Positions 9,190 to 18,384 are shown, counted from the first letter of the stretch. The stretch is 64,000 bases of DNA from Chitinophagales bacterium (GCA_020635975.1 JACJYT010000012.1:1-64000); one strand, 5' to 3'. The notes: a model not told the origin generated them from the letters alone. Made by a program: numbers and translations.

Positions 9190-12100
9190 GTGAACGTAAA
9201 AAAAATATTTAAAACAAGTGCAAAAGTAACACTAATACTGTTTATCCTAATGGTATTCTTGTTGACTACTTTATTTTTTGCCTTGCGCTCCTCTAAAGTT
9301 CAAACCTATGTAGCACAAAAGATAACTGATGTTATCTCGGAAAGATTGGGATTACCTATCCATATTTCTAAGCTAGAGATAGAATTCTTTAATGAATTGC
9401 AAATAGACGATTTATATATAGAAGACCTTAATCAAGATACCTTATTCTATTTGCAAAGCTTGAATGCAAGATTTAGCTACTTTTCCTTGCTTCAAAAAAA
9501 GATTCTTCTCAATCAATTAGAAGTTCAAGAGATATACATCGATATTAACAGAGCGTATAATGATAGTCTATTTAATATTGATCACTTGGAGTTGTCTAGT
9601 TTTGGCAATAAAGCAAGTTCAGAAGAGAAGGATAATTCTGCATCTTCTTGGGATTTGCAATTAGAGGATCTTGTATTACGAGATATTCGTGTGAACTATG
9701 AGGATAAATACGCTGGTTTTGTATTAAATTCCTCCTTAAAGGAATTACAAGTTTCTTGCAGATACTTTCGATTAGGAGATAATCAAATTGAATTGCAAGA
9801 AAGTATTTTAAGGGAGGCGGATATCAACATCCTGCAATTAGTGGCAAATCCGACTTACCTTAAAAAGGATAATCCTATAGAAAGTATTTACCTGCCATTT
9901 TATCTGGAGAATAGTGCTTTGCAAATCGAAAATTCTTGTTTTTCATTTAATAATGCGAGAGCCAATAAAAGTGCCACTACTAAGTTCGATCCAAATCACC
10001 TAAGTCTTAATCAGATTAATGCTCAAGTAGAGAACATTCTATTTGCTTATGACAGTCTTTATGCCGATTTGCAAAGTTTAAGTTTAAGGGAGAATAGCGG
10101 ACTTAAAATAGAGCATTTACAGAGTAATTTTAGCTTTGCTAATGAAGACCTTCTCTTCCAAAATTTAAGCTTGAATACAGCTAGTAGTTCTTTAAATGCT
10201 AATGCTTCCTTATCCTACTCTAGTTTGCTTGATTTTAGGAATTTTATTGAAGAGGTACGTTTTGATTTGGATATTTTGGATGCTAAAATTGACGCTCGAG
10301 AAATTGCCTATTTCGTGTCAAACGATAAAATTAATTGGAATAATGAGATATTAATAGATGGCCATTTATATGGCAAGGTAAGTAGTTTTAAGTCGAAGGA
10401 CTTACACATAAAAACCGCAAGGAATTCTATTTTCGATGGGGAATTTTCTATGAATGGCTTGCCCAATATTAAAGAAACCTTTATTAGCGGCAAGGTGAAT
10501 CGCTTGCGAACGGACTTTAGTGACATTATCAGAATTTATCCATCATTGCCCCTGCCAGAGAACTTAAGAAAATTAGGTTTATTAGATTTTAAAGGAAATT
10601 TTGATGGCTTCTTAAACGATTTTGTAACCTACGGAAGATTAAAGACAGATTTAGGTATAGCGCAAACCGATTTGAATTTTAAATTAGATAAAGAAAACAA
10701 TGCTTATTATTCTGGAAATTTCGCTTTAGAAGATTTTGATATTGGAAGATATTTCGCCAAGGAGGATATTTTTGGCAAAGTAAGCTTAAATGGTAGTGCA
10801 AAGGGAAAAGGAATCAAGTTAAGTACTCTCGATTTAGAAATTGATGCCTTGATTGAAAAAGTGGAAATTAAGAATTATTCCTACAATCAAGTTCAAATTA
10901 ATGGTCATTTAAAAGATAAGTTTTTTGAGGGTCACCTCGATATTGATGATGAAAATTTGGCCTTGGTTTTTGATGGAACCATTGATGCCTCGCAGGCAAA
11001 ACCTAGTTTTAAGTTTGAAGCGGAAATGAAAAATTTCAATCCGAAAGCCTTAAACTTATGGAATAGAGATATGAATCTAAAAGCGGACCTTTCTGCGGAT
11101 TTTACAGCCAGTAATATTGATGATTTAATAGGTAAAGTTCGGGTGAATGATTTGGTAGTGGCTACAGAAGATAAAAGCTATGATCTCGGAAACATTGTTT
11201 TGGAAAGTAATGTTTTGGTAAATGGCGAGAAGAGATTTAAGTTGCTTACGCAAGATTTCGATGCCGAAGTAGAAGGGGCTTTCAATTGGTTGAAAGTGCC
11301 AAACGCCATTAAATCGGTGCTTATTCCAAATTACAAGGATAATGCTAGTAATCAGTTAATGCGTTTTGAGCTGAACATTAGAAAGAATCCAGAAATATTA
11401 GCGCTATTTGTTCCTAAGTTGAGCATCTTAAAGCCTAGCATCATTGAGGGGAATTTCAATTCTAACACCCAAAGCATGTTGGCTAGAATGGATGTTCCCT
11501 TGATTCAATATCAAGATTTTAGTGTTTTTAATTTAAGTTCCAATATCTATGTGAACCAGGGTAATTTTGATATGATCAACTCAGTTCCTTTGGTGTATTA
11601 CAAGGATAGTGTACTATTGCAAGATCTTGCTTTTTTAGTGAATGGCCCTAGAAATAATTTAGATCTAAAACTCTATACCGATGGTGCCGAAAACACTTCT
11701 ATTGAGCTATTAGCCAATATGGTAACTAAAAATAAAAGGGTAAAGTTCGTTTTTGAACCTTCTAATATTTTTATTAATAAACAATTTTGGCTTATCGATG
11801 AGCATAACGAAATTACTATAAGTGAGCGTGTTCAATCTAAAAATTTGAAACTTTATAATGGAATTTCAGAATTACTAATCGACCTCGACTTGGGTTCAAA
11901 AGATCAAAAAGCAGATGTTTATTTAAGTAATATTTTTATTCAAGATTTCACTCAGTTTTTGGCGGCTAAGGATATTGAACTAAAGGGCATAGTAAATGGT
12001 CGCATGGGAATGGAAATGTTAGAAGGAGAACCTGGTTTTTTTGGAAATTTGATGGTGGAGAATATCGAAGTGAATTCGTATAAAGTGGGTAACCTAAATG

Positions 12101-13992
12101 CTAATGCCAATTTGGATCTTTCCAGCAAGAAGGTTAAAATAAATGCCAATCTCTATGGAGATGATAACGAAGTAGATATTAATGGTAGCTACTCTTTTGA
12201 TTCGAAATCGAGTCCGAAAGATATTGATTTACAGTTTGATGTGAAGAACTTTGCAATTTACAGCATAGAAGATTTCATAGCGCAATACATTGATAATGTA
12301 CAAGGTACCGTTTCGGGAAAGCTTAGTCTTAGCGGACCGCGAACGAAGCCCGATTTATTAGGCTATTTAGACATTAACGATGTTACCACCACCGTTACCT
12401 TCTTACAAACTACTTACAACATTAAGGAGCATAGGGTAATATTCGAGAAGAACGCCATCAATTTGGGTAATAATATTAGAATTACCGATATGGATGGCAA
12501 TGAGGCCTTTGGAAAAGGTAAAATCCTACATAAAAATCTTAAAGATATTGCCTTAGATATCGATGCTTGGTCGGAAAAGATTATGGGCTTAAATACGAAA
12601 TATGGCGACAACGACAATTTTTATGGAAAGGCCTATTTAGATGGTAGTGTTAGTTTTAAAGGTCCGGTGAATGATATCGTTATCAATGTGGCGGGAGAAA
12701 GCGAAGCTAAGTCGGAGGTATACATTCCTCTAAGTGATGGAGGTGTTGCGAGCGATTATCAATTTTATACTTTTAGGGAAAAGGAAAAAAGTGAAGAAGA
12801 GAAGTTCTTAACCCAAATTACCAAAGAGTTAAAGGTAAAAGGCTTAACGGTGAATTTAGATTTAGATTTAGATAATGATTGTAAATTGAGCATCATTTTA
12901 GATGAGGCTGCTGGGGATATATTAGAGGTAAAAGGCGAAGGAAATGTTAAAATTGCAGTACCTAAAGAAGGGGATGTTCAGTTTTATGGGGCCTATGTAA
13001 TTAACGATGGCGACTATCTTTTCACTTTACAAAACATCATCAATAAACGGTTTAGAATAGAGCCAAATAGCTCCATAGTGTTTCAAGGAGCTATAGAAGA
13101 AACGCGGGTAGAGGTAGATGCGGTATATGATTTACGGGCGGCACCCAAAGCGCTGATTGAAGATTATTTGCAGAGTGCCGCAGATGAAGAAGTGAGTAGT
13201 GAAGCTAGTAATAGAGTACCCGTTAAGCTGCTTTTAAAAATGAGAAATCGCCTGTATAATCCCGATATTAATTTTGAAATTCAGGTTAGTCAGTTGAACC
13301 CGAAACTGCGGAACTATGTAGACAGAAAAATGCTAACCTTACGACAATACGAAAATGAAATGAATCGTCAGGTTTTTGGTTTATTGGTTCTGAATCAATT
13401 TTTACCACCGCTTAGTAGTTTAGATCAAGTAACGAATGGTATTAACATTAATGCAAGCGATGCAGCGAACACCGTGAGTGAATTTTTGTCGAACCAACTG
13501 ACTCGTTATTTCAACGATTGGTTGTCTTATTTTTCGGATGATGTAAGCTTTAATTTTAATTATAGAAACTACGAGCAAGACCCTAGCACGATTAATAGTG
13601 TACAAGATCTTGCACTTAGAAGAGAATTACAATTAGCGCTGACCACGCAATTATTAAATGACAGAGTAACTATTAATTTGGGCGGTAACGTAGATTTTGG
13701 AGCCAATCAATTGGGTACTCAAAGTAGTACTTCAGATAATACCACTTATTTTGGTGGTAATTTTAGTATAGAATATGCGCTAACAGAAAATAGAAGGTTT
13801 AGAATAAAGGCCTTTACCAATACCAACTACGATTACTTTAACCAAGGCAACAGCACAAGGGCCGGGGTGGGACTTTCTTTCAAGCGAGAATTTGATAAGA
13901 TTTCCGAATTTAAAATTGATAAGGAAGAGTTCAAAATAAAACAAGCTAAGAACGATAGTATTAAAAAGCAAGAGAAGGCGATAGAGCCATAA
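9190..13992 (+). CDS. tamB: TamB, translocation and assembly module protein
   Basis: A 1600-residue AsmA/TamB-type protein with one N-terminal membrane anchor (about 12-34) followed by a very long stretch of beta-strand repeats predicted to bridge the periplasm as a hydrophobic groove. The C-terminal ~400 residues form the conserved TamB domain (GDVQFYGAYVINDGDYLFTL, then VFGLLVLNQFLP and a beta-rich end). Family members act with a TamA-type barrel in outer-membrane protein assembly or lipid transport. The matching TamA/TamL-like protein is encoded at 58.9-61.3 kb. The GTG start has no ATG rival. The basic C-terminal tail after about residue 1570 is probably disordered. Confidence 0.93.
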   Translation: MNVKKIFKTSAKVTLILFILMVFLLTTLFFALRSSKVQTYVAQKITDVISERLGLPIHISKLEIEFFNELQIDDLYIEDLNQDTLFYLQSLNARFSYFSLLQKKILLNQLEVQEIYIDINRAYNDSLFNIDHLELSSFGNKASSEEKDNSASSWDLQLEDLVLRDIRVNYEDKYAGFVLNSSLKELQVSCRYFRLGDNQIELQESILREADINILQLVANPTYLKKDNPIESIYLPFYLENSALQIENSCFSFNNARANKSATTKFDPNHLSLNQINAQVENILFAYDSLYADLQSLSLRENSGLKIEHLQSNFSFANEDLLFQNLSLNTASSSLNANASLSYSSLLDFRNFIEEVRFDLDILDAKIDAREIAYFVSNDKINWNNEILIDGHLYGKVSSFKSKDLHIKTARNSIFDGEFSMNGLPNIKETFISGKVNRLRTDFSDIIRIYPSLPLPENLRKLGLLDFKGNFDGFLNDFVTYGRLKTDLGIAQTDLNFKLDKENNAYYSGNFALEDFDIGRYFAKEDIFGKVSLNGSAKGKGIKLSTLDLEIDALIEKVEIKNYSYNQVQINGHLKDKFFEGHLDIDDENLALVFDGTIDASQAKPSFKFEAEMKNFNPKALNLWNRDMNLKADLSADFTASNIDDLIGKVRVNDLVVATEDKSYDLGNIVLESNVLVNGEKRFKLLTQDFDAEVEGAFNWLKVPNAIKSVLIPNYKDNASNQLMRFELNIRKNPEILALFVPKLSILKPSIIEGNFNSNTQSMLARMDVPLIQYQDFSVFNLSSNIYVNQGNFDMINSVPLVYYKDSVLLQDLAFLVNGPRNNLDLKLYTDGAENTSIELLANMVTKNKRVKFVFEPSNIFINKQFWLIDEHNEITISERVQSKNLKLYNGISELLIDLDLGSKDQKADVYLSNIFIQDFTQFLAAKDIELKGIVNGRMGMEMLEGEPGFFGNLMVENIEVNSYKVGNLNANANLDLSSKKVKINANLYGDDNEVDINGSYSFDSKSSPKDIDLQFDVKNFAIYSIEDFIAQYIDNVQGTVSGKLSLSGPRTKPDLLGYLDINDVTTTVTFLQTTYNIKEHRVIFEKNAINLGNNIRITDMDGNEAFGKGKILHKNLKDIALDIDAWSEKIMGLNTKYGDNDNFYGKAYLDGSVSFKGPVNDIVINVAGESEAKSEVYIPLSDGGVASDYQFYTFREKEKSEEEKFLTQITKELKVKGLTVNLDLDLDNDCKLSIILDEAAGDILEVKGEGNVKIAVPKEGDVQFYGAYVINDGDYLFTLQNIINKRFRIEPNSSIVFQGAIEETRVEVDAVYDLRAAPKALIEDYLQSAADEEVSSEASNRVPVKLLLKMRNRLYNPDINFEIQVSQLNPKLRNYVDRKMLTLRQYENEMNRQVFGLLVLNQFLPPLSSLDQVTNGININASDAANTVSEFLSNQLTRYFNDWLSYFSDDVSFNFNYRNYEQDPSTINSVQDLALRRELQLALTTQLLNDRVTINLGGNVDFGANQLGTQSSTSDNTTYFGGNFSIEYALTENRRFRIKAFTNTNYDYFNQGNSTRAGVGLSFKREFDKISEFKIDKEEFKIKQAKNDSIKKQEKAIEP

Positions 13993-13997
13993 GTTTA

Positions 13998-14009
13998 CAA
14001 GCATGCTTG
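13998..14009. repeat. Perfect 12-bp palindrome
   Basis: CAAGCATGCTTG reads the same on both strands and starts 5 nt after the tamB stop codon. A 12-bp perfect palindrome without a loop resembles a protein-binding site more than a terminator. It is immediately followed by a second palindrome. Confidence 0.5.
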
Positions 14010-14012
14010 GTG

Positions 14013-14036
14013 AAGTTGGGAGCTAGCTCCTAACTT
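14013..14036. repeat. 24-bp near-perfect palindrome with GGGAGCTA core
   Basis: The two 12-nt arms pair through a central AGCTAGCT, with one G/T mismatch. The sequence after it (TCTGTTTTC) is T-rich but not a clean T run. It could help end tamB transcription. The core GGGAGCTAGCTCC is shared with the hairpin at 14156, which suggests a dispersed repeat family. Confidence 0.5.
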
Positions 14037-14155
14037 TCTGTTTTCTCTTGAGCTTCTTTTCTGGCTTTCTGTTTGGTTTTGGAGCAGCTACTAATCTTTT
14101 CAAATGTATTCCTATGTGGCAGGCAACTAGCGCTCGACCTAATAATTTTTCGTAC

Positions 14156-14181
14156 GGTCGGGAGCTACCTCCCGACCTTTT
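14156..14181. terminator. GC-rich hairpin followed by TTTT
   Basis: GGTCGGGAG pairs perfectly with CTCCCGACC around a CTAC loop, and TTTT follows at 14178. This is terminator-like for plus-strand transcription. It is 164 nt past tamB and its core (GGGAGCTACCTCC) nearly repeats that of the palindrome at 14013. The upstream CGACC at about 14135 could compete for pairing with GGTCG. Confidence 0.55.
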
Positions 14182-14278
14182 AAATTAGTTTATAAGGTTT
14201 AAAGATAAAAGCAGTTAGATAATCTTTTCTATTAGAAAAAATGCTAAAGCTTGGTAAATAGAATAGACGTTATTAGAT

Positions 14279-14308
14279 TGTCAGTAGTAAGACCCGAGAG
14301 TACTGACA
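14279..14308. repeat. Inverted repeat TGTCAGTA...TACTGACA
   Basis: Two perfect 8-nt arms separated by a 14-nt loop that contains GACCCGAGAG. No T run follows. The function is unknown; it could be part of a structured RNA or a binding site. Confidence 0.5.
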
Positions 14309-14335
14309 TTGTAGCAAATGTTACTTCCTATTAAT

Positions 14336-14355
14336 CCGAAGCTGAAAGCCTTCGG
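14336..14355. repeat. Small hairpin CCGAAG...CTTCGG
   Basis: A 6-bp stem with an 8-nt loop (CTGAAAGC). No T tract follows. It lies 27 nt after the previous inverted repeat, so the two may belong to one structured element. Confidence 0.45.
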
Positions 14356-14410
14356 ACAGAACCTGAGTAAACTTCGAAGAGTTGAATTTAGAAATGTAGA
14401 TAGAAGTTAC

Positions 14411-14449
14411 TAACCGATACTAACCGTTACTAACGGTTTGTATCGGTTA
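14411..14449. repeat. 39-bp hairpin/cruciform built from TAACCG-type units
   Basis: Arms 14411-14428 and 14432-14449 pair over 18 positions with one T-T mismatch, around a 3-nt ACT loop. Each arm contains two related words (TAACCGATAC and AACCGTT), and a further related word, TAACGGTTAG, follows at 14451. No T tract follows, so it is not a standard terminator. It is the strongest inverted repeat in the gap and lies about 180 bp upstream of the metal-dependent repressor gene. Confidence 0.7.
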
Positions 14450-14620
14450 ATAACGGTTAGCAATGATTACAACCCGATTTTTACTAGTTTTTCTAATTGT
14501 TTAGCCTAATAATACTTTATATCTCAACTTTTCTTCTCGAAGCTTTTCCCTTTCTTCTCTAACTATCTTGTTCTAAGAAAGAAAGCGATTCCGCACAGAA
14601 GAAATCCTGCTAGCTTTCCT

Positions 14621-14628
14621 TATCTTTG
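14621..14628 (+). promoter_or_regulatory. -7 promoter element (TATCTTTG) of the DtxR-like gene
   Basis: Matches TAnnTTTG and ends only 4 nt before the ATG at 14633. Bacteroidota transcripts usually start several nt after this element, so the mRNA may have no 5' leader. No clear -33 TTTG was found. Confidence 0.5.
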
Positions 14629-14632
14629 TATA

Positions 14633-15301
14633 ATGAATCTTTCTGAAACAGAAGAAAATTACTTAAAGGCTGTGTTTCACATCTGTCAAACAGAAGCTAA
14701 AACCGCCTCTACCAATGCTATTTCGGCACGCTTGCAAACCACTGCAGCTTCTGTATCGGATATGATCAAAAAGTTGGCCGATAAGGATCTTATTGCTTAT
14801 GAAAAATATAAGGGCGTTAGTCTTACCAAAGAAGGTAAGCAAATTGCTATTAGATTGATACGGAAGCATCGCTTATGGGAAGTTTTTCTAGTGGAAAAAT
14901 TGGGCTTTAAATGGGATGAAGTGCACGACGTTGCCGAGCAATTAGAACATATTAAGTCGCCAGAATTGATAAAGAAATTAGATCTCTTTCTAGACTTTCC
15001 AAAATTTGATCCTCACGGAGATCCCATTCCCGATGAAGAAGGTAAAATGCATAACTTGGCATTGCAAAAGTTGAGTCTTTGTCTAGAAGGTAATGTAGTG
15101 GTTTTAATGGGAGTGGCCGATAGCTCAGTAGATTTTTTGCAGTACTTAAATCAATTGGGTCTGCACCTGGGATTAGAAATTCGTATTGGTAAGAAATTTC
15201 CCTTCGACCAGTCGCAAGAGCTCGTGCTAGACGGAAATAAACAAGTGGTGGTTTCGCAGCAAGTGGCTAGCTTTTTACTTGTAAAGCAGAACCCTGCTTA
15301 A
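14633..15301 (+). CDS. DtxR/MntR-family metal-dependent transcriptional repressor
   Basis: A 222-residue regulator. The N-terminal winged helix (about 1-65) contains the recognition-helix region TTAASVSDMIKKLADKDLIAYEKYKGVSLT. The middle metal-binding/dimerisation domain has the expected HRLWEVFLVEKLGFKWDEVHDVAEQLEHI and PKFDPHGDPIPDEEG blocks. The C-terminal ~75 residues fit the FeoA/SH3-like domain. The family represses metal uptake genes when Mn2+ or Fe2+ is bound. Two DtxR-like boxes over the ZIP promoter 3 kb away make that gene its likely target (inference). Confidence 0.93.
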   Translation: MNLSETEENYLKAVFHICQTEAKTASTNAISARLQTTAASVSDMIKKLADKDLIAYEKYKGVSLTKEGKQIAIRLIRKHRLWEVFLVEKLGFKWDEVHDVAEQLEHIKSPELIKKLDLFLDFPKFDPHGDPIPDEEGKMHNLALQKLSLCLEGNVVVLMGVADSSVDFLQYLNQLGLHLGLEIRIGKKFPFDQSQELVLDGNKQVVVSQQVASFLLVKQNPA

Positions 15302-15315
15302 AGCTTGTTTTCTAA

Positions 15316-17433
15316 CTACAGACTTTTAAGCTTTATACCTAGATAATAAGTTCTGGGGGTACTCGGACCGTAAACATAATTGCTATCCCTATTTTTCCCA
15401 GTATCAAAGTCGTTTTGATAAGCGTTTAGTATGTTCTTTATACCCCCATAAAGTTCTAAATCATGATTTAATTTAAGCAAATGGAAGGTGTAAGCTATTT
15501 TCGAACTCCAATCCGAAAATCGTGAACTTTCTACCATTTTATCTAAGGGGAAATTTTCGGCCCCGCCAAAATGTGCAATTTGCATTTTCCCAGTAAAGAC
15601 ATAATTTAAGTTTAAGGTACAATTTTTGGTCGGATTGAAATTAAGGTTGGCAAAACCATAGGCATTAGGTGATCTTAGAAATCGAGAACTTGGCTCGGTA
15701 CCTTGAATATATTCCACCGGATTTTTATAGCTAGTTTTTTGTATAGTGAAGCCAGATTCTAGTTGCATTTTTTTGTTATAATTTGCCCTTAATTCCACGG
15801 TAAGTCCACCAACGATTGCGTCTTGATCATTGCTTTTCTCAAAGACCTCGCCAAAGGCATCTTGTCCGATATGTTTTAAAACGAAAGAGTTTTTCAACTT
15901 GGTGTAAAAGCCTTCTACTGTAAATCCGGCTATCCATTTCTTGCTTGCTTTGTCAAAATTAATAGATGTGCTTATGCTTTGCGATCTTTCTTCTCGCAAT
16001 TCGGGCGAGAGTTGCACTCTAGAGATACCCCCACCAGCAAAGGCTATATGTAAGTCGGTATCAAAAGCTTGAGGTGCTCGAAAACCGGTACCATAACTAA
16101 AGCGAAATTGCGTGTTCTTTTTGAGGGTGTAAAGCAGAGCAAGGCGCGGACTAAAGATCAATTTGTTGAGTAAGTTATGTTTATCCATTCGAAGTCCGGA
16201 GAGTAGATTGAAGTTTTTTGCAAAATCCCAGTCGCTTTGTACGAAACTTCCCCAATTTCGAGTGCCTTGGTTTATCGAATAATGGTAGCTAGCAATCTCG
16301 TCGATAACTTGATCAGAGATAAATTCCGTACCAAAACTCAATACGTTTCTGTGTTTCAAAAAATTGTTAAGCTCATGGTTAACTTGCATACCTCCCTGAA
16401 TGGTAGTAGAACGAGAGTTTCCGTAAGGTGGATTTTCGATATGTTCTTGAAGGGCAGCTAGACTATCTGGTAAAATGCCCGTATAATGTTTTCTTTGGGT
16501 ATTTTGGAAGGCAGCATATAGAATTAAAGAGGATTTGTAATTGTTGAAGTTCACTTGATAATCTGCGCTTCCCATCCATATATTATGGTAACGCTCTTCA
16601 GCTTGTTGACTTTGGAAGGCGGGTTTGTCGGTAATTTCTCCCCCCAATCTATATTCATATAAGTAGCTTAAGGCAATTTCTAGTTTTTGATTTTCTTTGG
16701 GCTTATAAAAGCTGTTTAAACCTAAGGCAGTATTGTTCAGTTTTGGAAGTTCAGAGAAATTATCGTGGTTGGCATCATAGAATTCTCTGTTCCTTTTATT
16801 GATAAAAAAGCTAGTTCCTGTATTCTTTAGTTTGCTGATTACATTGATGTTTGCATTAAAATGAAAATCGCTAGTTTGTCCATTGATATTCTGATAGAAA
16901 GAATTGATTTCGTAAGAATTTTTAGTAGGCAATTTCGTAATTACGTTTACGGTACCCCCAATAGCACTTGAGCCATAAAGCGAGGAACCACCACCGCGAA
17001 CTATTTCAATTCTGTCAATCATGTTAGCCGGTAATTGCTCTAAGCCATACAAGCCCATTAATGGACTAAATATTGGTCTACCATTAATTAGTATTTGAGA
17101 ATAGCTACCCGTTAAGCCATTCATTCTAAGTTGGGTATAGTTGCATGTTTGGCAATCTGTTTCTATGCGAAGACCGGGTTGAAATTTAAGTCCTTCCGAA
17201 AGATTACAAACTTGTAATTTATCGAGTGTTTTGCTGTCGAGAACATTTACAATAATACTAGATTCCGTCTTTCGTTTGAAAGTTTTAGATCCAGTTACCA
17301 CTACTTCAGAAAGTTCTTCACTTAGGATGCTATCCATTACGAGGAGATGATCTTGCGCTATACTAAAACTAGGGAATAGCGCAAAAATGCCTAAAACAAG
17401 AAGGTAGAAAAGGATGTTACTTATAGTAGTCAT
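15316..17433 (-). CDS. TonB-dependent outer-membrane receptor, probable metal or metallophore uptake
   Basis: A 705-residue receptor with a signal peptide (about 1-26), a plug domain (about 40-165) and a 22-strand-type barrel ending in an aromatic/hydrophobic terminus (YYLGIKLKSL). The plug carries the DCQTC-NYTQLRMNGL segment and the QILINGRPIFSPLMGLYGLEQLP block seen in HmuR/FepA-like receptors, then VRGGGSSLYGSSAIGGTVNVIT. The Cys-x-x-Cys in the plug could bind metal or form a disulfide. There is no N-terminal carboxypeptidase-like domain, unlike the receptor at 28.2 kb. It lies 109 nt downstream of the ZIP transporter on the same strand, close to a DtxR-type regulator, which favours metal uptake. 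Confidence 0.9.
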   Translation of the reverse strand: MTTISNILFYLLVLGIFALFPSFSIAQDHLLVMDSILSEELSEVVVTGSKTFKRKTESSIIVNVLDSKTLDKLQVCNLSEGLKFQPGLRIETDCQTCNYTQLRMNGLTGSYSQILINGRPIFSPLMGLYGLEQLPANMIDRIEIVRGGGSSLYGSSAIGGTVNVITKLPTKNSYEINSFYQNINGQTSDFHFNANINVISKLKNTGTSFFINKRNREFYDANHDNFSELPKLNNTALGLNSFYKPKENQKLEIALSYLYEYRLGGEITDKPAFQSQQAEERYHNIWMGSADYQVNFNNYKSSLILYAAFQNTQRKHYTGILPDSLAALQEHIENPPYGNSRSTTIQGGMQVNHELNNFLKHRNVLSFGTEFISDQVIDEIASYHYSINQGTRNWGSFVQSDWDFAKNFNLLSGLRMDKHNLLNKLIFSPRLALLYTLKKNTQFRFSYGTGFRAPQAFDTDLHIAFAGGGISRVQLSPELREERSQSISTSINFDKASKKWIAGFTVEGFYTKLKNSFVLKHIGQDAFGEVFEKSNDQDAIVGGLTVELRANYNKKMQLESGFTIQKTSYKNPVEYIQGTEPSSRFLRSPNAYGFANLNFNPTKNCTLNLNYVFTGKMQIAHFGGAENFPLDKMVESSRFSDWSSKIAYTFHLLKLNHDLELYGGIKNILNAYQNDFDTGKNRDSNYVYGPSTPRTYYLGIKLKSL

Positions 17434-17536
17434 TTACTTACAGGAAAATTGAAGTTTAGTTCTAAGCATTTTTCGCTTAATAAAGAATCACTGTCCTAAC
17501 AGGGCACTAAAGGAGCGTATTGCTCCAAGAAAAGTC

Positions 17537-17556
17537 TAGCTCTTATCCAAGAGCTA
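17537..17556 (-). terminator. Hairpin overlapping the ZIP stop codon
   Basis: TAGCTCTT and AAGAGCTA form an 8-bp stem around ATCC, and the ZIP stop codon lies within it. On the minus strand the stem is followed by GACTTTTCTT, a weak T run. It may partly terminate or protect the ZIP transcript before the TonB receptor gene. Confidence 0.4.
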
Positions 17557-18361
17557 CATCTAATATCATCATTACAATAAAACCCCCAATGAAACCTAAG
17601 GTGGCTATATCGGTATATTTATCTCTTTGTGTTTCTGGAATTACTTCTTCTACAACCACATAAATCATCGCGCCGGCTGCAAAAGAAAGGGCGTAAGGTA
17701 GAATGGGTTCGATATACAATACTGCTAAGGCACCAATTACCCCAGCTACGGGTTCAACTATAGCACTCATTTGTCCAAAATAAAAACTACGTGCTCTACT
17801 CATACCATTTCTTCTGAGAGGCATGGATACCGCTAAGCCTTCTGGAAAGTTTTGAATGCCTATGCCTATAGCCAAAGAAACCGCAGCTCCGATGGTAGCG
17901 CCGGGAAGACCTGCAGCAACACCTCCAAAAAGAACCCCTACAGCCAAGCCTTCCGGGATATTGTGCAAGGTAATTGCCAAAACTAAAAGCGTTGTTTTTC
18001 TCCAATTGGTTTCTATTCCCTCTTTCTCGCTTTCTTTAAAATTAATATGAAGGTGGGGTAAGTATTTATCGAGTAGATAGAGGAAGAGCGCTCCTGTAGC
18101 AAAACCAGTTGCCGCTGGAATCCAGGTAAAATGGGGAGAAAAATCTTCGGCAGCCATTTCTAAGGATGGCGATAAGAGCGACCAAAAACTAGCGGCAACC
18201 ATTACGCCACCGGTAAAGCCTAACATGGCATCTAGCCACTTTCTACTTAAATCCTTAAAGAAGAAAACAAGAGAAGCCCCAAGGGCAGTTAAAAACCAAG
18301 TGAACATGGTAGCGATGAATGCCGCTAGAACGGGATGTATACTTTTAAAAAATTCTAACAT
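17543..18361 (-). CDS. ZIP-family metal (zinc/manganese/iron) transporter
   Basis: A 272-residue inner-membrane importer of divalent metals with about eight predicted helices. The two core metal-site motifs of ZIP proteins are present: HNIPEG at 133-138 and QNFPEG at 170-175. Between helices 3 and 4 is a cytoplasmic loop (HLHINFKESEKEG) with histidines. It resembles the GufA/ZupT branch. The promoter is overlapped by two DtxR-like operators, pointing to repression when metal is plentiful. Confidence 0.93.
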   Translation of the reverse strand: MLEFFKSIHPVLAAFIATMFTWFLTALGASLVFFFKDLSRKWLDAMLGFTGGVMVAASFWSLLSPSLEMAAEDFSPHFTWIPAATGFATGALFLYLLDKYLPHLHINFKESEKEGIETNWRKTTLLVLAITLHNIPEGLAVGVLFGGVAAGLPGATIGAAVSLAIGIGIQNFPEGLAVSMPLRRNGMSRARSFYFGQMSAIVEPVAGVIGALAVLYIEPILPYALSFAAGAMIYVVVEEVIPETQRDKYTDIATLGFIGGFIVMMILDVALG

Positions 18362-18362
18362 T

Positions 18363-18378
18363 TTTAGCTATATCTAAA
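18363..18378. promoter_or_regulatory. DtxR-like operator O1 in the ZIP leader
   Basis: TTTAGCTATATCTAAA fits TTTAG-N6-CTAAA. It begins one base upstream of the ZIP start codon. Its centre is 22 bp (about two helical turns) from the centre of operator O2, so bound dimers would lie on the same DNA face. Confidence 0.65.
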
Positions 18379-18384
18379 TTAAAA

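Larger units (their letters stand above)
13993..14632. other. Gene-free region rich in inverted repeats
   Basis: A 640-bp gap between tamB and the DtxR-like gene with no open frame I can support and no RNA family I recognise. It holds at least six separate inverted repeats, listed individually: 13998-14009, 14013-14036, 14156-14181, 14279-14308, 14336-14355 and 14411-14449. At the right end is the promoter of the DtxR-like gene. The remainder (about 14460-14620) is T- and C-rich with no clear structure. Confidence 0.7.

Noticed and set aside
14281..14360. Possible riboswitch or small RNA with two hairpins
   Set aside because: No match to any RNA family I can recall and no T tract; kept only as inverted repeats.
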